From positions 124,001 through 188,000 of the forward strand of contig JAGYJW010000002.1 in NCBI GenBank assembly GCA_018401435.1: a stretch of 64,000 bases of DNA, in the 5' to 3' direction. This DNA comes from Deltaproteobacteria bacterium (lineage in GTDB: Bacteria > Myxococcota_A > UBA796 > UBA2385). Positions 24,023 to 36,130 of the stretch are shown here, in pieces. A model generated the notes under the pieces. The model saw only the letters and a list, made by a program, of their open reading frames with translations. It ran no database searches and was not told the origin of the DNA. Numbering within the stretch: the first letter of the stretch is position 1; the number at the start of each line of letters is the position of its first letter. The position numbers and the translations under genes were made by a program.

Positions 24023-24391
24023 TCAGCGCATCGCCAAGGCCGGGGCGCCGCAATGGTAGGCGAGGTAGCTCTCGACCGTCAGCGCGTCGGGGCCCGGGGC
24101 CACCTGCAGGCTGACGCGCACCTGCTCCACCTTCAGCCGGCTGGCCCCGCAGTCCTCCACCGCCAGCGCATGGGCGTCGCGGCGGGCCTCCGCGCGGGCC
24201 GCCGCGACCCGGTCCAGCAGGGCCCCCTCGCCCTGTCCCGACAGCGTGATGAGCACGAGCTGGGCCCGCTGGGGGTCTTGTTCGGCCAGGGCCTGGCGCA
24301 GGCGCTGCCGGCTGTCCTGGCCATCCACCAGCGCAAAGAAGGTCGCCATCAGGGTGAGGGTGGCGAGGGTCGCGTGCAGGTGGCTGGACAT
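24023..24391 (-). CDS. Small exported protein of unknown function
   Basis: 122 residues from ATG at 24391, with CGGAG eight bases upstream. The N-terminus (HLHATLATLTLMATFFALVDG) looks like a signal peptide or single membrane segment. The rest is helical and charged, and two cysteines (DCGAS and YHCGAP) could form a disulphide in the exported part. I do not recognise a family. It converges with the WYL gene and ends 35 bp from it. Confidence 0.5.
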   Translation of the reverse strand: MSSHLHATLATLTLMATFFALVDGQDSRQRLRQALAEQDPQRAQLVLITLSGQGEGALLDRVAAARAEARRDAHALAVEDCGASRLKVEQVRVSLQVAPGPDALTVESYLAYHCGAPALAMR

Positions 24392-24593
24392 GGGCGGCTC
24401 CGGGTGAGGGCTCGACCCAAGACAATGCAAGCGGGGTGCCAGGCCCCCCTCGCGGGCAGCCTCGCCCGATCGGACGTCCAGGTGTGCCTTGTCGGCAAGT
24501 GCGGCGCCCAGCCCCAGGCGCGAGGCCCGGGCTGAATCCCAATATGGCACATTCGACGATTCATATTGAATCGAGGATCATGGCCCCGCCGAT

Positions 24594-25576
24594 TCAGTCG
24601 CCCAGGTCTTCCACCAGCCAGGGGCAGACCACCAGCGGGTTGGCCCCGCCGGCCTGGGCGGCGTCGCGGGCCAGGTTGCGCTCACGCTCGTCGGGCGAGG
24701 GCGGGTCTTCGGCATGCCAGCGGGCGAAGAGGGCGCGGCGGGCGGCAGAGGCCTGCTTCTCGCGGGCGGCCGGGTCCAGGGTGCCGGCATACTTGAGGTC
24801 GAAGTAGAGCATGGCTCGGGCGATGTCTCCGCGGGAGGCCGACCGGGGCTCAAAGACCGTCTCGCCGCTGCTGTCGGTGCCCAGCCGAGAGCCGCCGCCC
24901 GACCAGCTCTCGGAGACCACCTCGCCAAAGGGGTAGTTTCCCCGCCGACCATTCGCGACCGCTTCGGTGACGAAGAGGTGGTGCAGATCGCACTCCTCGG
25001 GCTCGGCCTCGGCCCCATCCGATCGCGGCCAGGCGTGCTCGGTATTGACGAGATCGAAGTCCACGCCCCCCGACAGGTCAAAGGTCTGACCGGTGTAGAC
25101 GCAGGTCACCACCCCATCGGTCGCGTCGATCTGGAAGAGGGCGTCGCGGGCGAGGTCATAGGTGCTGCACACCCGCCCGGCCATGCCCGCTTGCAGCAGG
25201 GCCGCGAGGTCGGCGCCGGACAGGCCCACGCTGGCCTGGGCCCACCAGCCGCCGGTCACGCAGTCCTGGCAGTCCAAGGCCCCATCGCCGTCGGCGTCGG
25301 TCTCGCCCGGTCCGATCTCCCCATCGCAGTCGGTGTCCACCCCGTCGCAGGCCTCTGCCTGGCCGGGGTGGATGGCGGGGTCGCTGTCGTCACAGTCGCC
25401 ATTGTTGGCGGGGTAGCCGTCGCCATCGGCGTCCTGGGCGCCACCGTCCGCCCCGTCGCCGCCATCGCTGCCATCGCTGCCATCGGCCCCGTCCGTCGAC
25501 GACGGGCCGCTGTCGGCGGCCTTGTCGCCGGCACAACCCGCGAGCAGCAGCCCGAAGATGAAGTGCGGGAGCCCTC

Positions 25577-25580
<4 letters not shown>
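24594..25580 (-). CDS. Secreted endonuclease I-type lipoprotein
   Basis: 328 residues; the GTG start overlaps the stop of the upstream amidohydrolase gene as GTGA. Residues 1-16 end in a lipobox (LLLAGC). A spacer rich in DGSDG follows, then a MopE-type acidic repeat (DADGDGYPANNGDCDD, CDGVDTDCDG) likely to bind calcium. The C-terminal half is endonuclease I: VNTEHAWPRS, DLHHLFVTEAVAN and RRGNYPFGEV match the beta-beta-alpha-metal active site, with His in EHAWP as the catalytic base. It should be an outer-surface, non-specific nuclease, co-expressed with the amidohydrolase. The catalytic motif is complete. Confidence 0.88.
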
Positions 25581-28066
<2,486 letters not shown>

Positions 28067-28411
28067 TTGAGAACCTCCTATACGATTCAAGACCATGAAC
28101 TGCAACTTCCGTGCCGCATGCAGCAACAAGCCTGATGGCCTCTTCTTGTCCACTTCCGGCTGTGCGGTCCGTGCGCCCCCACATCGAAATGGTAGTGCCA
28201 TCACATCGGAATGATGGCGCCGGTCATCTTGACTGTGGTTCCGCCCGCCGCGTCAGTGCTCGCCGGTCAAGGCGAGTAGGAGGTTGGCACATCGGGCAGT
28301 CGTCTTGCGGGCGAGCTCGGTCTCTCGCGACAGCGGGTCGATGTGCTTCGCGGGCAGGAGTGAGCCGCTCCGCCCTGGACGCTATTTTCGGAGAGGCCGG
28401 ATGTCTCACTC
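28067..28411. other. Gene-free stretch upstream of the amidohydrolase
   Basis: Holds the promoter side of the leftward amidohydrolase and, to the right, sequence leading into an IS3 relic. Open frames here have no recognisable product. A possible -10 (TATAGG, minus strand) sits too close to the ribosome-binding site to be trusted. Confidence 0.4.
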
Positions 28412-28529
28412 GAGTTGGCACGGAAAGCAGCCTTCATCGACCACTACGACAACCAGCGCCTCCACTCGGCCACCGGCCCCATCACCCCAGAGTCCGGTAC
28501 ACCGCTGAACCAATACAGGCCAGCGCTTC
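28412..28529 (+). pseudogene. IS3-family transposase relic (C-terminal end)
   Basis: The plus strand reads ELARKAAFIDHYDNQRLHSA then TGPITPES, ending at TGA near 28529. This is the typical end of IS3-type integrase domains (Y-N-x-x-R-x-H-x-x-L-G). The DDE residues upstream are missing, so it is a fragment left by an old insertion. Confidence 0.7.
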
Positions 28530-28703
28530 AGCGCTGAGTTCCTGTTCGGTAGCCGCGGACAGCTTGATGGTGAAGGAGCGCAGGCCGGAGCGGTCGGGGA
28601 ACCGGCAGGTGAGCCCGCCCGGACGGCGCGCGCGCTGATCCTGGTCGGCCTGTCCTTCTGCCTCATCCCGGTCATCTTCTTCATGATGATGGATGTTGAT
28701 GGC

Positions 28704-28794
28704 GCCCAAGAAGCACGCCCAAGAAGCACGCCCAAGAAGCACGCCCAAGAAGCACGCCCAAGAAGCACGCCCAAGAAGCACGCCCAAGAAGCAC
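28704..28794. repeat. 13-bp tandem repeat, seven copies
   Basis: Seven perfect tandem copies of GCCCAAGAAGCAC. Because 13 is not a multiple of three, each copy shifts frame and three copies give a 13-residue protein repeat (PKKHAQEARPRST). An open frame at 28693-28944 runs through it into KGLLEELKNEVLANVSGARA, and a hydrophobic run ALILVGLSFCLIPVIFFMMM lies just upstream in another frame. A small membrane protein with a lysine-rich repeat is possible but not proven. Confidence 0.9.
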
Positions 28795-29044
28795 AAGGGC
28801 CTGCTCGAAGAGCTGAAGAACGAGGTGCTCGCCAACGTCTCGGGTGCGCGCGCTGTCGACGCCGAGCAGGCGCCAGCCCAGGACAACCCCATCCCGGTCA
28901 AGGGTGCCCTCCCACCGAAGGCGGCCCGGGCAGGGGCGGGGTGAGGTCCTCGGGGACGCCCCCAGCCCGGTCGGTGCGGCCCCATGGCTTCTGCCTGCGA
29001 GGAGGACCTCCCCAGCGCCGACACCGCAGGGGCTGGCCGTCCGC

Positions 29045-30091
29045 TCAAATAGGGCCGACGTAACCATGCGTTGCAACCACACCGTCGCCCACCACCCGCG
29101 TCGCGAGTGGCGCCGTGAACCGCAGGTCCACCTCCTGGCGGGTGACGACGGGAAAGCCGTAGTGGCGAGATCGGTGCTTGCATTGCTTCCCCTGATCCGC
29201 CCGCCCGCGAATAAAGGCTTCGTGGGCGATCAGGCGCTCAGAGGCTCGCCGGCGACCGACCTCGACGGCTCCGGCGAGGGCGGCGGCGACAAGGGGCTGG
29301 AACGCGGCCATGCGCTCGTAGCCAAGGCTTGAGCGCCCTGCAGCAAGGGCCGCGGCCAGGGTGGTTCCAGTCCCGGCAAAGGGGTCCAGCACGGTCTCCC
29401 CCCGAAGCGAATACATGTTGACCAGCCGATAGGGCAGCTCGAATGGGAAGGCTGCGCTGCGCTCGCGAGGGCCACCCTGCGTCAGCCCCTGGTCGGCGCC
29501 CTTCAGGTCCATCCACAGGTCGGAGAACCAGAGGTTGCGCTCCTCCCAAAAGAAGGCGGACTCGGCGCGGAGGCTCCTGTCATCACCGGTGAACTGCCGC
29601 TTGCCTCCCTTTCGGAAGATCAGGATGTACTCGTGCTCATAGGTGACGTAGGCCCCGGCCGGCAGCATGCCGGATCCCATGAACTTATTCGGCGCGTTCG
29701 TTGGCTTGCGCCACAGGATGTCCGGGAGCGGGGTCAACCCGACCCGCAGCAGCCCCGCCACGATGCGGGCTTGATTTGGGTACAAGCAGAACTCGCCCCC
29801 GATGCTCCGAGTCGCGTCACCAATATTGATACACGCAAAGCCACCGGGCACCAAGACCCGGTGGCACTCGGTCCAGACCGCGTCGAGCGCACGGTGCATG
29901 GCCTCAAAGGCGTCCATCCCTCGCTGGCCCTGGATGAGGTCGGCCAGGCCGGGCACCAGCTCACCGAAGGTGGCGTCCCACATCTCGACCATCGGGTAGG
30001 GGGGCGAGGTGACGACGAGGTGGACGGAGCCCTCCCCAATGGCCGACATCTGTTGGGCGTCGCCGACGTGGAGGCTGTGTGTGGTCTGCAT
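29045..30091 (-). CDS. Orphan beta-class DNA methyltransferase
   Basis: 348 residues; ATG at 30091 with GGAGAG five bases before it. The catalytic motif IV TSPPYP (residues 28-33) comes before the AdoMet motif I DPFAGTGTT (236-244), the order of beta-class amino-methyltransferases. TSPPY is typical of N4-cytosine or N6-adenine enzymes of this class. KGGKRQFTGDD and RNLWFSDLW may belong to the target-recognition part. No restriction endonuclease gene lies beside it; neighbours are relics. It could protect against other enzymes, regulate, or be a mobile-element remnant. The recognition site cannot be read from sequence. Confidence 0.88.
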   Translation of the reverse strand: MQTTHSLHVGDAQQMSAIGEGSVHLVVTSPPYPMVEMWDATFGELVPGLADLIQGQRGMDAFEAMHRALDAVWTECHRVLVPGGFACINIGDATRSIGGEFCLYPNQARIVAGLLRVGLTPLPDILWRKPTNAPNKFMGSGMLPAGAYVTYEHEYILIFRKGGKRQFTGDDRSLRAESAFFWEERNLWFSDLWMDLKGADQGLTQGGPRERSAAFPFELPYRLVNMYSLRGETVLDPFAGTGTTLAAALAAGRSSLGYERMAAFQPLVAAALAGAVEVGRRRASERLIAHEAFIRGRADQGKQCKHRSRHYGFPVVTRQEVDLRFTAPLATRVVGDGVVATHGYVGPI

Positions 30092-30265
30092 GAACTCTCC
30101 GATGCCCGGCGCCCGTTGCCCTTAGCCCGGCCGGCCGATCCGCGGGGCCGGGCTCCGGGCGCTGCCCTCCCCAAAGGTCACCGCTCTCTCCCGCACAATC
30201 ACGGGACAAAGCTGGCGATTCCAGACCCAGCATCGGGGTGTCTTCATGCCGCAGGCTCAGCCCGC

Positions 30266-31012
30266 CTAGCGCGCCACCGGGTCCACCTCGGCCGCCACCC
30301 CGAAGCCATAGGGGTCCGCCCACCGCCAGGCGCCGACGACCTGGGTGCCGCGGTAATCCGAGTAGCACCGGACATCGAAGCCGCTCTGCCGCGAGGTGGC
30401 GCGCGCCGCCCTGCGGGTGAGGGGCCAGCTCTCGACCGGTGTGCGTCCAGAACAAGCACCAGAAGCCCGTGGTTGCCCGCAGAGGGCACCCGGGCGTGCG
30501 GCCGATGCGGCGCGCGGCATCCGCCTGGTGGTCCATCCAGGTGGTCAGGGCCCGCACCCGAGCGTCCACCGCCGCATTGAGCAGGTCGGCCCGGAGCAGC
30601 GGCCCGGCCTCGATGTCAGGCCGCGCGTCCCGGCCTCCCGGTCTTGACCGGGGCCCGGCCACCACGATGGGACAGGGGACCCGCCCCAGCAGCCGCTGCG
30701 TGAGGCTGCGGCACAGCCAGCGCACGCAGCCCGCGCGGGCGGGCTCCTCGACCACCAGCACCTCGGGCGGAGCGGCGTCCAGCTCGGCGCAGACCTCGGT
30801 CACCGGATCAGCCCGGCGCAGCCGATGCCGGCAGGGCACCGCCGGATCCGACGACGCCACCGACGCCAGGCAGGCCTGGTCCGCGTCGTGGACCGGGTGG
30901 GCGGCGGGGACTGCCGAGCCAGCCGCGTGGCGTGCTGCACCGTGGAGGGGCGCAGCGACGGCGTCGTGGTGAGCAAGATGACCCGGCGCTCCGACCTGGC
31001 GGCTCCCGTGTA
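30266..31012 (-). pseudogene. Broken gene with UspA-like and sensor-domain-like parts
   Basis: Reading needs at least two frame changes. Early part: VILLTTTPSLRPSTVQHATR; middle: EVLVVEEPARAGCVRWLCRS and RLLGRVPCPIVVAG, reminiscent of universal-stress-protein ends; last part: YSDYRGTQVVGAWRWADPYG, a motif common at the end of extracellular sensor domains of kinases and cyclases. No intact protein results. It could be a degraded fused signalling protein or two fragments. Confidence 0.3.
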
Positions 31013-31172
31013 CCGCGCAAAGCACGCATTGAACTGCACAATAGCCGAGCCAGCGCGCGCTGCGCGGGATGAAGCTCAGCGGGCGAGGGCGCCGACCCCG
31101 GCTGTCGCGGCGCGCCGGGGTCGGCCAAGTCAGGCACAAGACCGGAGCCGCCCCCCCTCTCGCCTACCCAAT

Positions 31173-32837
31173 CTAAGGCATCCTCCAGGCCACCCGCACA
31201 TCCACCTGCCCCGTGCGTTTCGTGCAGGACTCAATCATCATCAGGCGGTGGTCTTGGGCGTAGCGCTTCCGCTTTCGAACGATGAGCTCCTCGATCATCG
31301 GCCCCAGAAAGCGGTCCGACGCGCTCTGGGCCCGCAGCTGGGCCAGCACCTTGCCGTCGCCGCCCTGATCGGCCATCACCACCGCATTCCAGACGGTGCA
31401 GGCGATGGTGATAATGGGCTCCACCACCTCGACGGGCACCATTCCCGCACCCAGGGCCTGAGCATAGTCAAGCAGCACGGTCGAGGCCTTGGGCCAGGTC
31501 TCGGGCGGGCCCGCCCAGCTACCCGTGGCGACGTCGTCGCGGTTGAACATGCCGAGGTCGTCCTGGCTTTGACCGCCCCCCCGCAGCTTCACCGGAATGC
31601 GGTCGAGGAAGTCCCGCGGGTGGAACGCCCTCCGCCTGGCGCCCCCCGCCGAAACCACCAGGAGGCCTTCGCCCCGGCGGCGCCACTGCGACAAGACCGA
31701 GGGGCCGAAGCCGCCCCGAGTCAGCACACCAATGCAGCGATCGCCGGCCCACACCCGAATCTCCTCGTCGAAGTCCGATCCGTCCAGGGACACCGCATCC
31801 ACCCCCGCCAGCGCGTCCACCAGGCGACGCGCCTCGCGGGCCCCCATCTTCACCACAATGGAGGCCTTGTCATCGACCAGGCCGATGGCGATCTGGTGAT
31901 CCGCATCGATGATCAGATCCTCGACCTCATCCCAGTCCTCGTCTCCGAATGGGGCCGACGTCACGGTCAAGGTGGTCTTGCCAACAGAGACCTCGGTCTG
32001 GCGCGGTGCCGTGAGAAGCCCCGTCCCGTGCTTCTCGTAGGCCCCCAGGACCCCAACCAGGGCCACCCGGCAGGCCTCTTCTTCGGCTTTGGTCAACACG
32101 CGGGGACGATCGCCATCAAAGAGCCGCAGCAGCAGGCCCATGTTGGCGACGGTGAGCCCATTGTCCGCGCAGGCCTTGCGCTGGGCCACCGACAGCTCTC
32201 GCAGGGGGTCGAGGTGGATGGCCCAGGCCGTCCAGGGCCCGCTGGCGATGCCACCGGGGGAGTGCACCATGTCCAGGAAATTCTCATAGGCCTGTTCCGT
32301 GGGGTACACAGCCAATCCAACCTGCTCTCCGGCCATGCCCAACAGAATCGCGACTGCGCCCTGCAGCGCCGCACAACCCGAGGGAAAACGAAAACAGAGG
32401 CTGTCGGGGATGTGGGCCCAGGGCTGAAGACGGTGCATCTGTTGGATCAGGGGTTGCCACAGCTTGGGCTGGTGGGGCACCGTGACGGGCTCGGGCATCA
32501 GGTGTTCCAGCATGCTCTCCGCAGCCGCTTCCGCCATCGGCAAATCGTCGGTGACCACCAGCCGGGCACCCAGGATGTCCGCGATGCGGCGCAGCTCCTT
32601 GGCCAGGGCGGGACGACAGTGGATGCTCACCGGGCGGGCGGGGGCCTTGGAGGCAGGCTTGCTCAGTAGTCCCTCCGGCCCACCGCCAACCAGCTCGTAG
32701 CCGTCGAGGTCCCCGCCGCTCGGGCTGGGTGCGTAGCTTTCTTGCCAGGTTGATCGCGGCAGGGTTGCGTGCTCATCCGGCGAGAGATCTCGGACCTGCC
32801 GCGAGAGAAGGAAGAGCTTGGGTGAGCAAACCCTCAC
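31173..32837 (-). CDS. Large C-terminal piece of a DUF-type protein (DUF6930/DUF7309-like)
   Basis: About 554 residues from GTG at 32837; the open frame continues upstream but that part overlaps a transposase relic on the other strand. Recognisable stretches: ALAKELRRIADILGARLVVT, then LCFRFPSGCAALQGAVAILL, YPTEQAYENFLDMV, and near the end ALGAGMVPVEVVEPIITIA with RKRKRYAQDHRLMMIESCTK. The arrangement resembles multi-domain DUF6930/DUF7309 proteins of unknown function found in many bacteria. Such proteins usually start with a WEVDLRP-type domain, which is missing here but present just beyond the relic at 34361-34654. The gene was probably split by the insertion. Confidence 0.55.
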   Translation of the reverse strand: MRVCSPKLFLLSRQVRDLSPDEHATLPRSTWQESYAPSPSGGDLDGYELVGGGPEGLLSKPASKAPARPVSIHCRPALAKELRRIADILGARLVVTDDLPMAEAAAESMLEHLMPEPVTVPHQPKLWQPLIQQMHRLQPWAHIPDSLCFRFPSGCAALQGAVAILLGMAGEQVGLAVYPTEQAYENFLDMVHSPGGIASGPWTAWAIHLDPLRELSVAQRKACADNGLTVANMGLLLRLFDGDRPRVLTKAEEEACRVALVGVLGAYEKHGTGLLTAPRQTEVSVGKTTLTVTSAPFGDEDWDEVEDLIIDADHQIAIGLVDDKASIVVKMGAREARRLVDALAGVDAVSLDGSDFDEEIRVWAGDRCIGVLTRGGFGPSVLSQWRRRGEGLLVVSAGGARRRAFHPRDFLDRIPVKLRGGGQSQDDLGMFNRDDVATGSWAGPPETWPKASTVLLDYAQALGAGMVPVEVVEPIITIACTVWNAVVMADQGGDGKVLAQLRAQSASDRFLGPMIEELIVRKRKRYAQDHRLMMIESCTKRTGQVDVRVAWRMP

Positions 32838-32879
32838 CCAAGCCGGCCCAGACCTACGAGCAGGAGGACGTTGAGTGAA

Positions 32880-34270
32880 ACGAAGAACCCTGAATCCCTC
32901 GCCCGCTTCCTGCGGAATGGCAGCACCCGAGCGGTGGGCAACCGTCGAGGACCCTCGCAAACCTCGCGGGAGTTCGCTACAAGCTGGTGGGCTTGTACTC
33001 AACCTGCTTGTGTTGGGCCGACCGTTGGCTCCCGCACGCTGCGCGATATTGAGCGCCTGGGCATGGAAGCTGGCGTCGGCCGGGCTCGGGCTGCGCGGCT
33101 CGCCCACGGACGACGCTGTACACCTTGGTCCGGCGGCTGAGCCCGCGGCCCTGACCAGGCGTCCTGTGGGCCAAGTCAAGGAGCTGTGGCTGAGCAAGCG
33201 CATGCAGGTGGACCCTGCGATCAGCATCTCGTTGGTAGCCATCGACGGCAAGTGCCTGGGCGCGGACCGCGAGCTCAAGCACCCGGAGTCCACCGGCATT
33301 GCCGTCCGCGCGTCGGACCGCCTCGAAGCGCCGCTCAGCCTGCAACGCGACGAAGGTCTCCGATGCCAAGCAGGGGAAACCTTCAGCTGCCCGGACATGG
33401 ACCCAGGCCCGGACGGGAAGGTCACCACCTGGTCAAGGCCCTCCGGGTGATGCGTCGCCTCCGCCGCCAAGGTGGCCATGCATCAAGTGGTCATCCCGGC
33501 GCATCGCAGCCCGAAGCGCCGATGTTCGGGGGCTTCGTCGGGAGCTGATTCGAGCCTATGGACGTGCCATGGTCCAGTGCGTCTCGGTGGATGCTGGCTT
33601 CGTCACCATCCAGAACCTCATGATGCTGGCGGTGTCGAGGGATCCCCTACATCGCCGCGCTCAGGGCAATGCGGGCGCGCTGCATCGGCGACTGTCCATG
33701 GTCATGGAGTCAGGGCACCGATGCGCCCCCGCCGGGCAGACGGATCGCCGAGACCCAGGAGTTACAACCAGGGCCCAAGGTGCACCGTAGTTCGACCGGA
33801 TCGACGAGCTGGGCGACTGCATGAGGCGACTACCGGCGGGTCTAGCGTCAGCGAACGACGATCGTCAAGGCCGGAAAGCCGCCCGTGATCGATGACCGGC
33901 TCTTCATCACCAGTCTGCCCATGAACAGACTCACGCCAGCGCAGTGCGCCAGCGCCATCCGCGCCCACTGGGGGATCGAGAACGACTGTTTCTGGACCCT
34001 CGACACGCAATGGAACTGAAGGACACCCGGGCCTGGGTCAAGCACGGCCTGGGTCGAGTCGCTGCGCCGTCCTCCGGCATTGCCTACAACCTCCGTTCGC
34101 ATCGGCACCGGGTGCTGCGAGACGGCAGGCCCCGTCAACGCCCAGACGGGCGGACCCGCTCACCCACAACCTCAAGCGCAGGAAGGCAAGGCCCTTCCGC
34201 GAAGTCATGGAGCTCCTCCGCGACGCACTGGTGATGCCGGGATCCTTCCGATCCCGGGCAGAACATAACG
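32880..34270 (+). mobile_element. Degraded ISAs1-like transposase relic
   Basis: Pieces in different plus-strand frames line up in order with an ISAs1/H-repeat-type transposase: VEDPRKPRG and RTLRDIERLGMEAG (about 32945-33080), SLVAIDGKCLG (33235), CVSVDAGFVT (33580), FITSLPMNRLTPAQCASAIR with AHWGIENDCFWTLDTQW (33900-34015), then RHRVLRDGRP. Several frameshifts make it inactive. I found no clear terminal inverted repeats. It lies between two pieces of the same-looking DUF gene. Confidence 0.65.
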
Positions 34271-34360
34271 ACCCGCTCGCCCAGGCTCTTCCCCTCCCTC
34301 TCTCGGCAACCCATCGCAGCGACAGGTCCCGGCAAGCATGGCCGCGTCCTCATCGTGTGT

Positions 34361-34654
34361 CTACGAGCCGGGGAACGGTCGAAACACACCGCAGAGCTGG
34401 GGTAGGATCAATGGATATTCAGGTCTACCGATCAAGCCTGCCTTGGAGGGGGTGGGGCTGCGGGCCGCCTCGGCCAGGGCAAAGGCGAGGTCCTGGCCCA
34501 CCAGGACGGGGACGGCGTGGCGCATATCGCCCCCCACCCGCTCGACCACCACCAGCAGCCCCCGCAGCGCCTGCCCTTCGACCTGCACGGCGGTGCCCCC
34601 AACCAGCTCCACTTCCCAGCTGCCCGTGCGGGGCAGGCGCTTCAAGCTGGACAC
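34361..34654 (-). pseudogene. N-terminal piece of the DUF6930-like gene, cut off by the ISAs1-like relic
   Basis: 97 codons from GTG: RLPRTGSWEVELVGGTAVQV, GLLVVVERVGGDMRHAVPVL, FALAEAARSPTPSK. This resembles the first domain of DUF6930-type proteins. It is on the same strand as the 31173-32837 gene and ends where the transposase relic begins, so the two probably once formed a single reading frame. Confidence 0.45.
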
Positions 34655-34736
34655 ATCACACCTCGGGCGAAAGGACGCGCCCGCGAGCTATCCCGTTCCG
34701 ACGCAGATGTCACAGCCAACCCGCGCTCTCTGCACT

Positions 34737-35981
34737 TCAGTCCTCGACGACCGGCGGGCCGGACCAGGGCGCCACCTTGGGGAGCATCAGCAAGCCGGGG
34801 ATGGCCACGACGGTACACAACACAAAGAAGCCCGTGTATCCCATGAACTCCACCAGGTAGCCCGTCGATGCGTTGGCAAAAGTGCGCGGCACCCCCGTCA
34901 GGCTGGTGAGCAGGGCCAGCTGCGTGGCCGTGTAGCGCCTGTCGGTGGACCGGGCGATGAAGGCGACGAAGGCCGCAGTACCCAATCCAACGCCCAGATA
35001 CTCGAAGCTGACCACTGCAAAGAGGGCCGACTGCACCGGCCCGATCTCGGCCAGGGCCGCAAAGCCCAGGATGCTGACCAGCTGCACGCCTCCAAAGACC
35101 CACAGGCTTCGGTTGATGCCCAGCTTGATCATCAAGGCCCCGCCCAGCAGACCCCCGGCGACGCTGGACCACAGCGCGGCGGCCTTGGCGAGGGTGCCAA
35201 TCTGGGTCTTGCTGAAGCCCAGGTCCAGGTAGAAGGGCGTCGCCAGCGCCGTGGCCATGCTGTCGCCCAGCTTGTAGAGCAGCATGAAGGCGAGCACCCA
35301 CAGGGCCTGCGTCGCGCCATTGCGCTCGAAGAATGCTCGAAATGGCTCGACGATAGCCGCCTTCAAGCTGCGCGGGGCGGGCACCGTCGCGGCGGGCTCG
35401 GGCATCAGCAAGGTGGTAACGACGCCCACCCCCATGAAGGCGGCGACCACAAGGTGCACCTGCGACCAGGAGATGCGGTCGGCCAGGATGAGCGCCAGCG
35501 ACCCGGGGACCAGCGACGAGATGCGGTAGGCGTTGACGAACCAGGCGTTGCCGATGCCCAGCTCGACGTCGGGCAGCAGCTCGCGCCGATAGGCGTCCAG
35601 CACGATGTCCTGGCTGGCGCTGAACAAGGCCACCAGCCCCGCGATCAGGGCCACGCCCCCCACGCCCTCCTGCACATCCAGCAGCGAGAATGCAGACAGG
35701 GACAGCAGCAAGGCCAGCTGGGTGGCCAGGGCCCAGCCCCGCCGTCGGCCCAGAACCGGCGGCACCAGGCGATCCATCAGCGGCGACCAGAGGAATTTCC
35801 AGGTGTAGGGGAAGGCCACGATGCTGAACAGGCCGATGGTGGCCAGGTCCACCCCCTCGTCGCGCAGCCAGGCCGGAACCAGCTGGTAGAGCACATAGAG
35901 CGGCATGCCGCTCGAAAAACCCGTCATCACGCACAGCAGCATGCGCGGGTTGACCAGGCTCTTCCAGATGGATGCGGGCAT
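34737..35981 (-). CDS. AmpG-like major facilitator permease
   Basis: 414 residues with about 12 hydrophobic segments. The start WKSLVNPRMLLCVMTGFSSG MPLYVLY is the signature of AmpG-type MFS carriers; FPYTWKFLWSPLMDR and SASQDIVLDAYRRELL are also typical. AmpG imports anhydromuropeptides released from the cell wall, for recycling and, in some bacteria, beta-lactamase induction. No ampC or ampD neighbour is present. The gene stands alone and is divergent from the lipoprotein gene at 36131. Confidence 0.88.
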   Translation of the reverse strand: MPASIWKSLVNPRMLLCVMTGFSSGMPLYVLYQLVPAWLRDEGVDLATIGLFSIVAFPYTWKFLWSPLMDRLVPPVLGRRRGWALATQLALLLSLSAFSLLDVQEGVGGVALIAGLVALFSASQDIVLDAYRRELLPDVELGIGNAWFVNAYRISSLVPGSLALILADRISWSQVHLVVAAFMGVGVVTTLLMPEPAATVPAPRSLKAAIVEPFRAFFERNGATQALWVLAFMLLYKLGDSMATALATPFYLDLGFSKTQIGTLAKAAALWSSVAGGLLGGALMIKLGINRSLWVFGGVQLVSILGFAALAEIGPVQSALFAVVSFEYLGVGLGTAAFVAFIARSTDRRYTATQLALLTSLTGVPRTFANASTGYLVEFMGYTGFFVLCTVVAIPGLLMLPKVAPWSGPPVVED

Positions 35982-36130
35982 GGGCCCCGGGCTATCCCCA
36001 TCCCGGTGCCCGCGGGTGCGTCGGCCGCCCCCATCTCGGCCCGCTCCCCAGGCCCGCGTCGCACTTCGTGACGGGTCCTGACCCTCCGTGACACGGGATC
36101 GGATCTACCCTCGTCCTACCCAGGAGCCCC

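Noticed and set aside
29045..31012. Restriction-modification system
   Set aside because: Only the methyltransferase is recognisable; the neighbouring broken gene shows stress-protein and sensor-like pieces, not an endonuclease.
32838..33479. N-terminal extension of the DUF gene up to 33479
   Set aside because: It lies over the ISAs1-like relic on the plus strand and has no resemblance to the family; a GTG at 32837 is a more sensible limit.
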